A stretch of DNA of 64,000 bases from Subsaxibacter sp. CAU 1640 (GCF_023156585.1 NZ_JALNMI010000003.1:1-64000); one strand, 5' to 3'; shown: positions 32,543 through 42,465, counted from the stretch's first letter. Translations and numbers: made by a program. The notes: generated by a model from the letters alone, not told the origin.

Positions 32543-34999
32543 TTGAAACAACTAACAACCTTTCTTCTCATTTTTTGTGTACATCTGATTGGATTTTCAC
32601 AATCTGCAACCATTAAAGGTATCATCCTGGACGACACACAATTGCCAATAGCCAATGTAAGTATCAAGGCTGGCGAAAGAGGAACCACAAGCAACGAAAA
32701 TGGGTTTTACGAACTCAAAATTGATGTTGACACCGAAGTAACCATCGAATTCACTCATATTTCCTACAAACGCGTCGTTGTAAAATTCAATTTAAAGAAC
32801 GGTCAAGAAGTGGAGTTTAATCCTGTGATGAATTTGAACGTGGAGCAAATTGCGACTGTTGTCATCAATCAAAATACACGTCAATCAGTAGATGGTGTCA
32901 CTTCAATTTCTCCAGAAGTTATAAGAACTATCAAAGGCGCTCAACCTGGTGTCGAAAACATTTTGAAAACACTTCCTGGTGTAAATATTTCCAATGAATT
33001 AAGTACACAGTATTCCGTAAGAGGTGGAAATTTTGATGAAAACTTGGTGTATGTCAATGAAATTGAAGTCTATCGTCCGTTTTTGGTACGTTCTGGGCAG
33101 CAAGAAGGTTTGAGTTTTGTAAATACAGATTTAACGCAGAATGTCGATTTCTCTGCGGGAGGATGGCAAGCAAAATATGGCGATAAATTGTCATCGGTTT
33201 TGGATATCACCTATCGAAAACCTATTAAATTCGGCTTAAGTGCCGATTTGAGTTTGCTTGGCGGAAGCCTTGCTGCGGAAACTGTTTCAAAAGATTCAAA
33301 ATTCACAGGGATTGTAGGATTGCGTTATCGCGACAATAGTTTGGTCTTGAATTCATTGGAAACCGAAGGCATCGTAAGACCAGTCTTTGCTGATGCTCAA
33401 ACGTATCTGACCTACAAATTTACTGATAAATTTCAATTGGATTTCTTGGGCAACATAGGTATCAACAAATATGATTTTCAACCACAAAACCGCCAGACCA
33501 ACTTCGGAACTTTGGAAAATCCTCTTGCATTGCTTGTGTTTTACGAAGGTCAAGAAAAAGATGAATACCAAACCTATTTCGGTGCCTTAAAAGCCAATTA
33601 TTTTGTAAATGATGACTTAACGCTAAAGTTGATTGGCTCTACCTATCATACCACGGAAGAAGAGTATTTTGATATTTTAGCTCAATATCGATTAGGAGAG
33701 GTAGATAGTAATATTGGCAGCGAAACATTGGGTGAAGTAGAATTCAGTGAAGGTATTGGTGGTCAATTGACGCACGCCAGAAATGATTTGGATGCATTGA
33801 TTACGACCATTGAACATCGTGGTGATTACCAAAACGATGAAGACACTTACGAATGGTCCATCAAGTACACTCACGAAGACATTCGTGATCGTTTGGTAGA
33901 ATGGGAAGTTATTGATTCTGCAGGTTTCTCTATCAATCCTCCTAACCTTGATTTTTTCAATGAACAGCCTTACCAACCCTATCAAGGTCCATTGGTGGCA
34001 TTTCAAAATGTAAGGGCGACTAACAATGTCCAAATAGATCGATTTCAAGCATTCGCACAATGGAGCCGACGCTCTACACTTGGCAACAACGAAGTGTTTT
34101 ATAATGCTGGTGTACGGGTTCACAATTGGACAGTTAATGGCGACGGTATCGAAAGTACCACTCAAACCGTTTTTAGCCCTAGAGCGCAATTTGCCATCAA
34201 GCCAGATTGGGAAAAAGATATGTTGTTTAGAATTGCGGGTGGTCTGTATTATCAACCTCCTTTTTATCGCGAGTTGAGAGATTCTATGGGAACAGTGAGG
34301 CCAAATGTAAAAGCGCAGCAATCAGTGCATATCGTACTTGGTAATGAGTATAGTTTCAAAATGTGGGACCGACCATTTAAATTGGTTTCTGAAGCCTATT
34401 ATAAAAGTATGAGCGACGTCAATCCTTATACATTGGAAAATGTGAGGATTCGCTATCGTGCCAATAATAATGCTAAGGCTTATGCTTATGGTCTTGATTT
34501 ACGTTTGAACGGCGAGTTTGTTCCTGGTACTGAATCGTGGTTTAGTTTTGGATATCTTAAAACAGAAGAAAATATTGAAAATCGAGGCTACATTTCTCGT
34601 CCTACAGACCAACGATTGAAATTTGGTGTCTTGTTTCAAGATTATGTTCCAACCATTCCGGATTTAAAAATGTATTTGAACTTGGTATACAACACCGGTG
34701 TGCCTGGAGGTTCACCTAGTTATGCTGATCCTTATGAATATCAAAACCGTTTGCGAGATTATAAGCGTGCCGATTTGGGAATCAGTTATGTTTTAGTGGA
34801 TCAAAATAAAACCTATACGAGCGGTTGGAAACGTAAATTTAGAGAGTTGTCCCTGGGTTTTGAAATCTTTAATATGTTTGATGTTCAAAATACGATTACC
34901 AACACTTGGGTGAGAGATGTGTACAGCAAACGTCAGTATGCCATCCCAAATTATTTGAGCCCTAGGGTTTTCAACGTTAGATTATCAATGAAGCTTTAA
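32543..34999 (+). CDS. TonB-dependent receptor with carboxypeptidase-like N-terminal domain
   Basis: This outer-membrane gated channel has 818 residues. It starts at TTG 32543 (no ATG nearby) with the signal KQLTTFLLIFCVHLIGFSQ, then a carboxypeptidase-regulatory module (ATIKGIILDDTQLPIANVSIK). The plug domain contains GVENILKTLPGVNISNELSTQYSVRGG (in parts, about 135-160) and the barrel ends RVFNVRLSMKL. No SusD partner follows, so a glycan-uptake role is not indicated. Tight linkage to the M23 gene suggests one transcript. The ligand is unknown. Confidence 0.9.
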   Translation: MKQLTTFLLIFCVHLIGFSQSATIKGIILDDTQLPIANVSIKAGERGTTSNENGFYELKIDVDTEVTIEFTHISYKRVVVKFNLKNGQEVEFNPVMNLNVEQIATVVINQNTRQSVDGVTSISPEVIRTIKGAQPGVENILKTLPGVNISNELSTQYSVRGGNFDENLVYVNEIEVYRPFLVRSGQQEGLSFVNTDLTQNVDFSAGGWQAKYGDKLSSVLDITYRKPIKFGLSADLSLLGGSLAAETVSKDSKFTGIVGLRYRDNSLVLNSLETEGIVRPVFADAQTYLTYKFTDKFQLDFLGNIGINKYDFQPQNRQTNFGTLENPLALLVFYEGQEKDEYQTYFGALKANYFVNDDLTLKLIGSTYHTTEEEYFDILAQYRLGEVDSNIGSETLGEVEFSEGIGGQLTHARNDLDALITTIEHRGDYQNDEDTYEWSIKYTHEDIRDRLVEWEVIDSAGFSINPPNLDFFNEQPYQPYQGPLVAFQNVRATNNVQIDRFQAFAQWSRRSTLGNNEVFYNAGVRVHNWTVNGDGIESTTQTVFSPRAQFAIKPDWEKDMLFRIAGGLYYQPPFYRELRDSMGTVRPNVKAQQSVHIVLGNEYSFKMWDRPFKLVSEAYYKSMSDVNPYTLENVRIRYRANNNAKAYAYGLDLRLNGEFVPGTESWFSFGYLKTEENIENRGYISRPTDQRLKFGVLFQDYVPTIPDLKMYLNLVYNTGVPGGSPSYADPYEYQNRLRDYKRADLGISYVLVDQNKTYTSGWKRKFRELSLGFEIFNMFDVQNTITNTWVRDVYSKRQYAIPNYLSPRVFNVRLSMKL

Positions 35000-35002
35000 A
35001 TC

Positions 35003-35635
35003 TTACTGTTTTCTCAACCAACCGAGAACATCACTTTGATTTAAATACCATTTTTCACCTTTAAACTTTAGGGCAATTTTATCTCTAGAAGTTTTGCCAA
35101 CGTTTTGTTGCACAATTTCTATGAAATTATCTTCAACATTGGAAACAATAGCAACGTGACCATAAGGATTGAACATATTTCCATCAAAAATCAACAAATC
35201 ATCAATTTGCGGCTTGGATGTACTTCCATTTGAAAATTGCACTAATTTCCTTTCGGAATTCAGGTGGCCATCGGCAATTCTTCCATTAAAGAAATCCTTT
35301 GCGTGGCCATAACTGTTGGGCATTTTATGGTTCAAATGTTCGTAATAATAACGTTTGACAAACTCCACGCATTGCCATTTCAAACCTAAATTATAACCAT
35401 CAGAAGTTAAATGTCTCCCAGAAGTGTTGTTCATACTTTTATTGTAGAATACCACAACATTATTGAAGACATCCAGCGTATCGCCAATGTTTTCAACCTC
35501 ATAATGTTTGATTTTTACGGAAGAATTGGTTGTGGATAAAGATTCAGATAATTGGAGTGAATCGACAGACTTTGTTTTTTCTTCGCAAGAAAGAAAAACG
35601 ATGATTGCAATGATATAGAAGTAGTTAGTTTTCAA
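35003..35635 (-). CDS. CHAP-domain lipoprotein
   Basis: The 210-residue protein has a lipoprotein signal (MKTNYFYIIAIIVFLSC, Cys17) and a CHAP amidase/endopeptidase domain: the nucleophile Cys89 in WQCVEFVKRYY and the His in NPYGHVAIVSN (about 158), followed by EIVQQNVG. It probably cuts peptide cross-links in peptidoglycan from the periplasmic face. It overlaps the preceding cysteine desulfurase gene by 11 bp, so the two are translated together, although their roles have no clear link. Confidence 0.85.
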   Translation of the reverse strand: MKTNYFYIIAIIVFLSCEEKTKSVDSLQLSESLSTTNSSVKIKHYEVENIGDTLDVFNNVVVFYNKSMNNTSGRHLTSDGYNLGLKWQCVEFVKRYYYEHLNHKMPNSYGHAKDFFNGRIADGHLNSERKLVQFSNGSTSKPQIDDLLIFDGNMFNPYGHVAIVSNVEDNFIEIVQQNVGKTSRDKIALKFKGEKWYLNQSDVLGWLRKQ

Positions 35636-36773
35636 TAAAGCTGGTCAATACCTGCATAACGTAATCAACTTCCGATTTCGTATTGAAACTACTGAAAGAA
35701 AAACGAACCGAGGGCAATTGTAGATGTTCATCATCCAAAATCTCCGCAAGCACGTGCGAATTTTGATTACTTCCGCTCTGGCAAGCACTTCCTCTGGAAG
35801 ATGCAATACCCTTTAAATCCAATTGAAACTGCATCAGTGAGGCTTTTTGCTGTGGAAGTGGCAAACAAACATTCAATAAGGTGTAAGTACTGTTTTCAAA
35901 ATCAGAACAATTACCATTAAAAGATACTTTTCGGAATGTATCTTTCAAAGCATCCATAAAATAGGCTTTGATGCCTTCTATATGTGAACGTTCAGTATTC
36001 AAATTAGCATATGAGATTTTAAGAGCTTCTTCCATCCCAACAATATTATGAATGGCTTCAGTACCTGCCCGAAAGCCTCTCTCCTGCTCGCCTCCAAAAA
36101 TAGATGCTTTCAAACCACTATTTTTTCTGACGAATACAAAACCAATTCCTTTAGGACCGTGAAATTTATGAGCACTTGCTGTCAAAAAATCAATCGGTGT
36201 CTTTTGCAAATCCATCGAATAATGTCCAATGGATTGCACAGTATCACTATGAAACAAGGAATTGTTCGCCTTGCACAAATCTGCTGTTTTTTGAATATCG
36301 AGTTTATTGCCTATTTCATTGTTGATGTGCATCAAACTGACCAGTTTTTTGGTGGGTGATTGCAACAACGATTCCAAATGCTCAAAATCCACATTACCTT
36401 TAGAATCCAAATGGACATACGATACCACAATTTGATATTCTTTCGCCAAGGCCTCCACAACGTGCAGTACAGCGTGATGTTCAATCTTTGATGTGATGAT
36501 TTCCGCAACGCCCAAATCCCTAACGGCACTTCTCAATATCAAATTATTGGCTTCTGTTCCACCTGAAGTAAAAATGATTTCTGATGCAGAACAATTCAAT
36601 AATGAAGCAATGGTTTTTCTAGATGTTTCAATCAGTGATTTTGATGAACGTCCAAAACTATGCGAAGATGATGCATTGCCATACGTATCTTTCATCACTG
36701 AAAGCATACGTTGAAGGACCTCCTCTCGTATAGGCGTCGTAGCGGCATTATCAAAATAGACGTGTTGATTCAT
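35625..36773 (-). CDS. Cysteine desulfurase (NifS/IscS-like)
   Basis: This PLP enzyme takes sulfur from cysteine for Fe-S or thiolation pathways. The 382-residue protein starts VYFDNAATTPIREEV; the PLP-binding Lys is in TASAHKFHGPKGIGF (about 199) and the catalytic Cys in SSRGSACQSGSNQNS (about 327), with the short loop of group I enzymes. No iscU, sufE or tRNA-thiolation partner is adjacent, so NifS, IscS and other subgroups cannot be told apart. Confidence 0.9.
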   Translation of the reverse strand: MNQHVYFDNAATTPIREEVLQRMLSVMKDTYGNASSSHSFGRSSKSLIETSRKTIASLLNCSASEIIFTSGGTEANNLILRSAVRDLGVAEIITSKIEHHAVLHVVEALAKEYQIVVSYVHLDSKGNVDFEHLESLLQSPTKKLVSLMHINNEIGNKLDIQKTADLCKANNSLFHSDTVQSIGHYSMDLQKTPIDFLTASAHKFHGPKGIGFVFVRKNSGLKASIFGGEQERGFRAGTEAIHNIVGMEEALKISYANLNTERSHIEGIKAYFMDALKDTFRKVSFNGNCSDFENSTYTLLNVCLPLPQQKASLMQFQLDLKGIASSRGSACQSGSNQNSHVLAEILDDEHLQLPSVRFSFSSFNTKSEVDYVMQVLTSFIEN

Positions 36774-36790
36774 TTGCAGGATTGAAAGCC

Positions 36791-36798
36791 CAAAAATA
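36791..36798 (-). promoter_or_regulatory. -7 promoter box of the cysteine desulfurase gene
   Basis: The minus strand reads TATTTTTG (TAnnTTTG) 17 bp before ATG 36773. A divergent -7 box for the next gene is at 36845-36852. Confidence 0.45.
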
Positions 36799-36844
36799 GC
36801 ACAAATAAATCATAACTTCGTGCGTTATAAATTCTCAAATACTT

Positions 36845-36852
36845 TATTTTTG
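36845..36852 (+). promoter_or_regulatory. -7 promoter box of the calcium-repeat lipoprotein gene
   Basis: TATTTTTG, exact TAnnTTTG, 17 bp before ATG 36870. No clear -33 element. Confidence 0.45.
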
Positions 36853-36869
36853 TTTTCAAATTGAATGAA

Positions 36870-37781
36870 ATGAGAAAGATTTTTTATGCCCTTTTCACCC
36901 TTTTTCTTTTAACATCTTGCAACGATGGTGACGTTATTGAAGTAGAGTTAGATTTTGAGCAAGATTTAAGTCTGTGCGAAGAAAGTACATCATCCTATTT
37001 GGTATACGAAATTAAGGAGCAACCGTATGAATCTTTGAGTTTATTGTTTCCAAAAAATGCGACAACAGCTTTAATTTTTAATCCTACAGAAAATAATTAC
37101 ACCCAAACCTTGACCATTAATGGTTCAACCATACGCTTTAATTATCGTACCTATAATGGCAATCCTGAAGATTTGTTTTGCTCTTTGATACCAAATCCTA
37201 ATGTCGATATCATCAATGATTACGAGTCACCGTCTGGGACTGTTACAACATTGACAACCTTTACAGATGATGATGGCGATGGCATCCCTTCAGAAGTTGA
37301 AGACGAAAACCTAGATGGTGACAATAACCCTGCGACAAATCCAACTGACAGAGATGGAGACGGAATCCCTGACTATAAAGACGCGGACGATGATAATGAC
37401 AATATTCCTACCCGATTTGAAAACCACAACTACAGCGAAGAAAATGGTTTAAGTGAAGCTCAGGATACGGATGGAGATGGAACTCCTGATTATCTTGATG
37501 AGGAGGATGATGGCGATGATGTATTGACTCGTTACGAAGATGAAGATGGTGATTCAAATCCTATGGACGATTTTGATCTATCTTCAGAAACTCCAGATGT
37601 ACCAAGATATTTAGACAATACGGCAATGGAAACGTTTGCTGGCGGTGAGTTAACCACCAATACCTATACTCGAAATTTTATAGTGAGATTTAAGCTTAAT
37701 AATTTGGATTTACGGATATTGAGTACTGATGTTATAGAGCTAGGCACTTACAGGTACTCATTGCCACGCGAAGGTGAATGA
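36870..37781 (+). CDS. Lipoprotein with Asp-rich (thrombospondin type 3-like) calcium-binding repeats
   Basis: ATG 36870 gives 303 residues with the lipoprotein signal MRKIFYALFTLFLLTSC (Cys17); a TTG three codons earlier is less likely. The middle (about 130-235) has repeated Asp loops: DDDGDGIPSEVEDENLDGD, DRDGDGIPDYKDADDDND, DTDGDGTPDYLDEEDDGDD and DEDGDSNPMDDFD. These bind calcium in the TSP3/EF-hand-like fold. The C-terminal strands (TYTRNFIVRFKLNNLDLRI) may be a docking part. The function is unknown; surface exposure is plausible. Confidence 0.85.
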   Translation: MRKIFYALFTLFLLTSCNDGDVIEVELDFEQDLSLCEESTSSYLVYEIKEQPYESLSLLFPKNATTALIFNPTENNYTQTLTINGSTIRFNYRTYNGNPEDLFCSLIPNPNVDIINDYESPSGTVTTLTTFTDDDGDGIPSEVEDENLDGDNNPATNPTDRDGDGIPDYKDADDDNDNIPTRFENHNYSEENGLSEAQDTDGDGTPDYLDEEDDGDDVLTRYEDEDGDSNPMDDFDLSSETPDVPRYLDNTAMETFAGGELTTNTYTRNFIVRFKLNNLDLRILSTDVIELGTYRYSLPREGE

Positions 37782-37785
37782 TAGC

Positions 37786-38349
37786 TTAAGATTTAGCATT
37801 CTGATAAATATAAACCTCCATCGCTCCTAAACCATATTTTTGATAGTTGGCGTCATACCATTTCATGTTATCATAACGGTTGACCATAAACTCTAGTTCG
37901 GCTCTTAAAACGCCTTGTCCAACTCCGTGTATCAATACAATTTTTTGGATGTTTTTGCTCATGGCAAACTCTAGTTTGCGTTTGGCAGTATCCAGTTGAA
38001 GTGTCAGTTTATCATGGCCAGACATTCCTCGCTCGTTTGAAGTCAGCTGATGAATGTGCAAGTCCACCTCCATCGTGGGCTGATTGCCTTCTTTGGGTTT
38101 TACACGTAAATTCTTTCGCCTTTTTTCTTCTTCTTTTTCAGAAATAACGGTCTTGATGGACTGATTAGAAAAAAGTTCTTTATTTATAGATTCTTTTGGG
38201 TTGATTTTAAGTAATTCATTTGGAGAAAAATCCAGCTCAAAGCCTTCCTCTGTTTCAATGGTTATTTTATCTGGTAAGATGTTTGAAACCACGCCAGAGA
38301 AGTTCTCATCCATGACCAAAACCTTATCTCCAACCTCAAAATTCATCAT
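37786..38349 (-). CDS. Smr-domain protein (DUF2027-like)
   Basis: About 187 residues from ATG 38349 or 38346 (MNFEVGDKVLVMDENF). The N-terminal SH3-like part (GDKVLVMDENFSGVVSNIL) is followed by a basic linker (EEEKRRKNLRVKPKE) and a C-terminal Smr domain with DLHIHQL and IHGVGQGVLRAEL. Smr domains are nucleases or RNA-binding modules of MutS2 relatives. The role of the stand-alone form is unknown. It overlaps the previous gene by 14 bp, suggesting translational coupling. Confidence 0.85.
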   Translation of the reverse strand: MMNFEVGDKVLVMDENFSGVVSNILPDKITIETEEGFELDFSPNELLKINPKESINKELFSNQSIKTVISEKEEEKRRKNLRVKPKEGNQPTMEVDLHIHQLTSNERGMSGHDKLTLQLDTAKRKLEFAMSKNIQKIVLIHGVGQGVLRAELEFMVNRYDNMKWYDANYQKYGLGAMEVYIYQNAKS

Positions 38350-38539
38350 TTTCTTCTTTAGAATTGTCCTGATCATATTTACTGGGGATATTCCGCGAAA
38401 TACGATACAAGCCCATCATTAAAACGAATATTCCCAACACTAAGAGATACTGATTTTGATCGGTCCCAGATTGTGCGTAAATAGCTATAAATGCACCTGT
38501 TACAATTAATAAAAAACTTATAATTCGAGATAAATTCAT
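38336..38539 (-). CDS. Small two-helix membrane protein
   Basis: The 67-residue protein has two hydrophobic helices (about 5-22 and 30-46, LLVLGIFVLMMGLYRI) and a charged tail (KYDQDNSKEENDEF). Its end overlaps the start of the Smr-domain gene. No family is recognised; the overlap and the good start support a real gene. Confidence 0.65.
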   Translation of the reverse strand: MNLSRIISFLLIVTGAFIAIYAQSGTDQNQYLLVLGIFVLMMGLYRISRNIPSKYDQDNSKEENDEF

Positions 38540-38652
38540 GGTTTCAACGGACTATTTTTACAAGTTGTCGAATTTACGGCTTATTATCAAAACTGATTAT
38601 AAATCACTACAAAATTTTTCTTATTTTTAAATGTAAAGAAAACCGATTTACT

Positions 38653-40473
38653 ATGCTGAAAACTACTATTTTATCAAATTTGATGATTTTATCAATCAGT
38701 TTGTTTTTTGGAATTATTTCATATGCTCAAGTGGGTATTGGCACCACATCTCCAGAGCCACGATCCATTTTAGATTTAAGAAGCACAGATAAAGGCTTTT
38801 TAGTTCCTAGAGTAAATATCACTAATCTCGGAAATATAGCGCCTATTACTGGAGGAGCAACTTCAGAACCTTTACTTGTATGGAATACAAATGTAGGTAC
38901 AGGAACTGGGTTTCATTATTGGAGCGGCTCTACATGGGTACCTTTATCATCATCATCCGGCAATCATTGGTCTCTAAATGGAAATACCATCACAACGGCA
39001 AATTTTTTAGGCACCATCAATGGATTAGATTTAAATGTAAGAACTGCAAATACTAATAGGTTGCGGGTTCAATCCAATGGCCAGGTAACTGTAGGATTTG
39101 GTGCAGGTGCAGCAAATGCAGGTGATCAGTTAAGTTCTGTCGGAACTTATGGAGTTGCAGGATATAGTGGCACAACAGGTACCGGTGTCTACGGACAGAA
39201 TATAAGTTCAGGAAACGGTGTTTGGGGTTTAAACAACTCTAGCGGTAATGGCGTGTATGGATATAACAATTCATCTGGAGATGCTGTTCATGCAGAACAT
39301 GATGGTTCAGGTAATGCCGTAGATGCGGTGGCCTATGGTTCTGGGGTTGGTGTTTATGCTGAAAATTTTGCCTGGACTGATTATGCCATTCAAGCTGTAG
39401 ATGGTATTGCTTCAGTTTTTGCTGACAATACATTATTAGGTTTTGACGCAATAATTGCTGATACTGATGATCCCGTTTCTAACAGTTTATGGGCTAGAAA
39501 TACGAATACTGCCGGAACAGCAGTATTAGGCGGAGCAAGCGGAATTTATGTTTTTGCTACCAATGGCTCAGGAGTTGCAGGATCAAGTAGAAAATTAGGT
39601 GTGTTTGGATATGCGGGAACAGGAACTACTGGATCTGCCAATTACGGGAATGCTGGTGGACAATTCACTTTGGATTCTGATAATAATCCCGCTACCACTA
39701 CTGGAAATACTGGAACTAGAGCTACAGCAACTATTGCTGGATATGATAATATTTCACCTAATGGTAGTTTGGCTGTTGCTAACAGCTATTTTGGTGGCTA
39801 CTTTTTAGGTGGCAACATCAATGGAGCACCAAGTTATGCATATGCTGGCATTAAATATGGAACCAATGCGGCTGGTACAACAGGTACTAATTATAAAATC
39901 ATTGGGAATGGAACAAACTCCACAATTATAAAGGATAATACGAATACACCTCGTATACTATTTTCTCCGGAAGCACCAGAAATTCTCTTTGAAGATTATG
40001 GTACGGGCAAATTAATAAACGGTGTGGCCGAAATTTTAATCGACCCAGTTTTAAAGGATGCTATATATGTTGATGAAAATCATCCGTTGAAAGTATTTAT
40101 TCAGTTGGAAGGTGATTGCAATGGGGTTTATGTCACTAATAAATCCGCAAATGGTTTTACCGTTAAGGAATTAGGAAACGGTGTTTCTAATGTATCATTT
40201 TCATACCACATCGTCGCAAATAGAGCTGACGAGATAGGTTCTAATGGCGAGATCTCATCCAAGCATGTTGGGTTAAGATTCCCCGTTGGACCTGCTCCGT
40301 TAAAGGAAACTTCTCTTTCAGTTAGAAAAGAAGGTGACAATAAAAATGATAAAAACTTAAATTCTAAAAAGAATAAAAATAGGCGTATAACTACTGAAAA
40401 CGAGGGAAATACTTTATCTGAAGATGAAGTCAAGGAAATCATAAAAAAAGTAGATATATCCCAAAAAAATTAA
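38653..40473 (+). CDS. Surface protein with Gly-rich short repeats
   Basis: The 606-residue secreted protein (signal about 1-25 ending ISYAQ) opens with VGIGTTSPEPRSILDLRSTDKGFLVPRVN, the common start of Bacteroidota tail-fibre-like or adhesin proteins. The middle has repeats of about 11-12 residues, such as SSGNGVWGLNN, SSGNGVYGYNN and SSGDAVHAEHD, likely a left-handed beta-helix. The segment ALGEDYGTGKLINGV-like (actual FEDYGTGKLINGVAEI) through AEIGSNGE resembles a C-terminal domain seen in such proteins, and the tail is Lys/Asn-rich. No T9SS domain is obvious. The next gene encodes a T9SS cargo protein. Confidence 0.75.
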   Translation: MLKTTILSNLMILSISLFFGIISYAQVGIGTTSPEPRSILDLRSTDKGFLVPRVNITNLGNIAPITGGATSEPLLVWNTNVGTGTGFHYWSGSTWVPLSSSSGNHWSLNGNTITTANFLGTINGLDLNVRTANTNRLRVQSNGQVTVGFGAGAANAGDQLSSVGTYGVAGYSGTTGTGVYGQNISSGNGVWGLNNSSGNGVYGYNNSSGDAVHAEHDGSGNAVDAVAYGSGVGVYAENFAWTDYAIQAVDGIASVFADNTLLGFDAIIADTDDPVSNSLWARNTNTAGTAVLGGASGIYVFATNGSGVAGSSRKLGVFGYAGTGTTGSANYGNAGGQFTLDSDNNPATTTGNTGTRATATIAGYDNISPNGSLAVANSYFGGYFLGGNINGAPSYAYAGIKYGTNAAGTTGTNYKIIGNGTNSTIIKDNTNTPRILFSPEAPEILFEDYGTGKLINGVAEILIDPVLKDAIYVDENHPLKVFIQLEGDCNGVYVTNKSANGFTVKELGNGVSNVSFSYHIVANRADEIGSNGEISSKHVGLRFPVGPAPLKETSLSVRKEGDNKNDKNLNSKKNKNRRITTENEGNTLSEDEVKEIIKKVDISQKN

Positions 40474-40565
40474 TACTTTTAAAAAATTATTTAAATTCAT
40501 ATAGTTCATATTCAATTTGTTAACCCTATTTGGCAAATCACATTACATCTTAAAATCAATTTGAA

Positions 40566-42416
40566 ATGAAAAAAGCTTTATCCTTTCTGATGTTTCTTAT
40601 CACGATCGCGTCATTTGCCCAAACCGACCTTTATGTATCAAACAATGCCAACACCTATATTTATGTAGCTGGCAGTAATTTTAACGATACTCCAGTATCT
40701 GCAACTGTGCCCAGCTCCAATGTTCCTCTTTTTGTGACTAATAATATCGAGCTTGCTGGCTCAAATAGTTTTATTTATTTACGGAATGATGGCCAATTGC
40801 TACAAAGTTCAAGCAGTAATGGAAATTCAGGAACAGGCAACTTAAGTGTTTATCAGGAAGGTAACGTAAGTGCCTATGAATATAATTATTGGTGTTCTCC
40901 TGTAGGAAGTACAACCGCTTCTTCAGTGAGCAACCCTTTCGGTGTAACTTTACTCAATGATGTTGTTAACGTAACAAACTCTACTCCTGCTACTGTAGTT
41001 CATCTTCCAGATCATAATGGACTAGCTTCCCCTTTAACAATTGAAAGAAATTGGATTTATAAATATACCAATCCTTCAAATTTGTATTCAGATTGGGTTC
41101 CTGTATTTGCTAATACAACCATAAATCCCGGTGAAGGTTTCACCATGAAAGGTACTAACGGTACCAGTGCAAATAATCCAGGTAATGCACAACGCTATGA
41201 CTTTAGAGGAAAACCAAATTCAGGAACGTTTACTATGAATGTTGCAGCACCCGTTGCTGGAGTTGCACAACAAACTTTGGTAGGAAACCCTTACCCTTCC
41301 TCATTAGATGCTCGTTCATTTTTATACGATACTCAAAATGTAACCTCCATCGATGCTGCTTTGTACTATTGGGAACAAGCATCTATTGGCTCTCACTATT
41401 TAGCAGACTATCAAGGTGGCTACGGTACCTATACTATTAACGCAGCCGGAACTGTTGATTCGTATTCACCTGCGGTTTTTTTAAGCTATGACGCTGCCGG
41501 AAATCCAACAGGTTCTGTAGGTGGTTCTGTTCCTAAAACTGCCAGACGTTTTATACCCGTAGGACAAGGATTTATGGTACAAGGTAGAGTTGGATCGACC
41601 GGAACTGTGAGGACTACAAACAATATGCGCGTGTTTTACAAAGAATCTAGTGCGAATAGTGAGTTTTTTAGACTGTCTTCTGAAGATGAAACTTATGGCA
41701 TCTCCTATAACGAATACGGCTTTTCAATGGTACCAGCCGACTATAAGCGCTTCAGACTAAATGTGGAGTTCAATAATCTATACAAACGTCAATTGGTTCA
41801 AAACTTCCATGCTACTGCTGGTGACGGATTTGATGTAGGATTGGAAGCTAAAAGCCCAGAAGGAGTAGATTCTGATGCTTATTGGACATTAGATAATGAG
41901 GCATACGTTATACAAGCCAATAATTTTGATGCGAGTTTGCGTATTCCTTTAGTGGTCAATGTAGCAGAACAACAACCTGTAGGGTTCAGTATTTTTGACA
42001 TACAGCAATTCGATGATTCCCAACCTATCTATATCCATGATATCGATGCCAATTTGTATGTTGACTTAAGAACTCAAAACTATGAAATCAATTTACCTGT
42101 CGGAAATTATACAAATAGATTTGAAATTACGTTTGAGGATGCAACCTTAAACACACCAGAAGTTACCGAAGCTGATTTCAAGATTTTCCAAGACAATCCA
42201 CAGGCGCAATTGACAGTTTTAAATCCAAATGGATTGGATGTAAAAAGCGTCAAAATGTTTGACACTGCTGGCAAACAGATATTCAATGCTACCAATTTAA
42301 ACATTGAAAGTGAATATCATTTCACCACCAAAACATTGAGCGAAGGCGTCTATGTTGCAAGCATAACCGTTGGTAGTGGCGATGTGATTACCAAAAAAGT
42401 AATTGTCAAAAACTAA
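40566..42416 (+). CDS. T9SS type A sorting domain-containing surface protein
   Basis: The 616-residue protein has a signal peptide (MKKALSFLMFLITIASFAQ), a beta-rich body with VGNPYPSSLDARSFLYD and GQGFMVQG, and a C-terminal sorting domain (about 545-616): VLNPNGLDVKSVKMFDTAGKQIF ... LSEGVYVASITVGSGDVITKKVIVKN in pieces, with the typical end. It is exported through the type IX system and probably anchored on the surface. The GNPYPS motif is common in this cargo family. It follows the repeat protein gene by 92 bp. Confidence 0.9.
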   Translation: MKKALSFLMFLITIASFAQTDLYVSNNANTYIYVAGSNFNDTPVSATVPSSNVPLFVTNNIELAGSNSFIYLRNDGQLLQSSSSNGNSGTGNLSVYQEGNVSAYEYNYWCSPVGSTTASSVSNPFGVTLLNDVVNVTNSTPATVVHLPDHNGLASPLTIERNWIYKYTNPSNLYSDWVPVFANTTINPGEGFTMKGTNGTSANNPGNAQRYDFRGKPNSGTFTMNVAAPVAGVAQQTLVGNPYPSSLDARSFLYDTQNVTSIDAALYYWEQASIGSHYLADYQGGYGTYTINAAGTVDSYSPAVFLSYDAAGNPTGSVGGSVPKTARRFIPVGQGFMVQGRVGSTGTVRTTNNMRVFYKESSANSEFFRLSSEDETYGISYNEYGFSMVPADYKRFRLNVEFNNLYKRQLVQNFHATAGDGFDVGLEAKSPEGVDSDAYWTLDNEAYVIQANNFDASLRIPLVVNVAEQQPVGFSIFDIQQFDDSQPIYIHDIDANLYVDLRTQNYEINLPVGNYTNRFEITFEDATLNTPEVTEADFKIFQDNPQAQLTVLNPNGLDVKSVKMFDTAGKQIFNATNLNIESEYHFTTKTLSEGVYVASITVGSGDVITKKVIVKN

Positions 42417-42417
42417 A

Positions 42418-42448
42418 TTGATTGTCAAATCAGGTTTTTATACATTTG
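42418..42448 (+). promoter_or_regulatory. Promoter of the DUF2752 gene
   Basis: TTG (42418-42420), 20 bp, TACATTTG (42441-42448): a complete -33/-7 pair 17 bp before ATG 42466. It starts right after the stop codon of the T9SS protein. Confidence 0.6.
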
Positions 42449-42465
42449 TGTAAAACGAATTTCTG

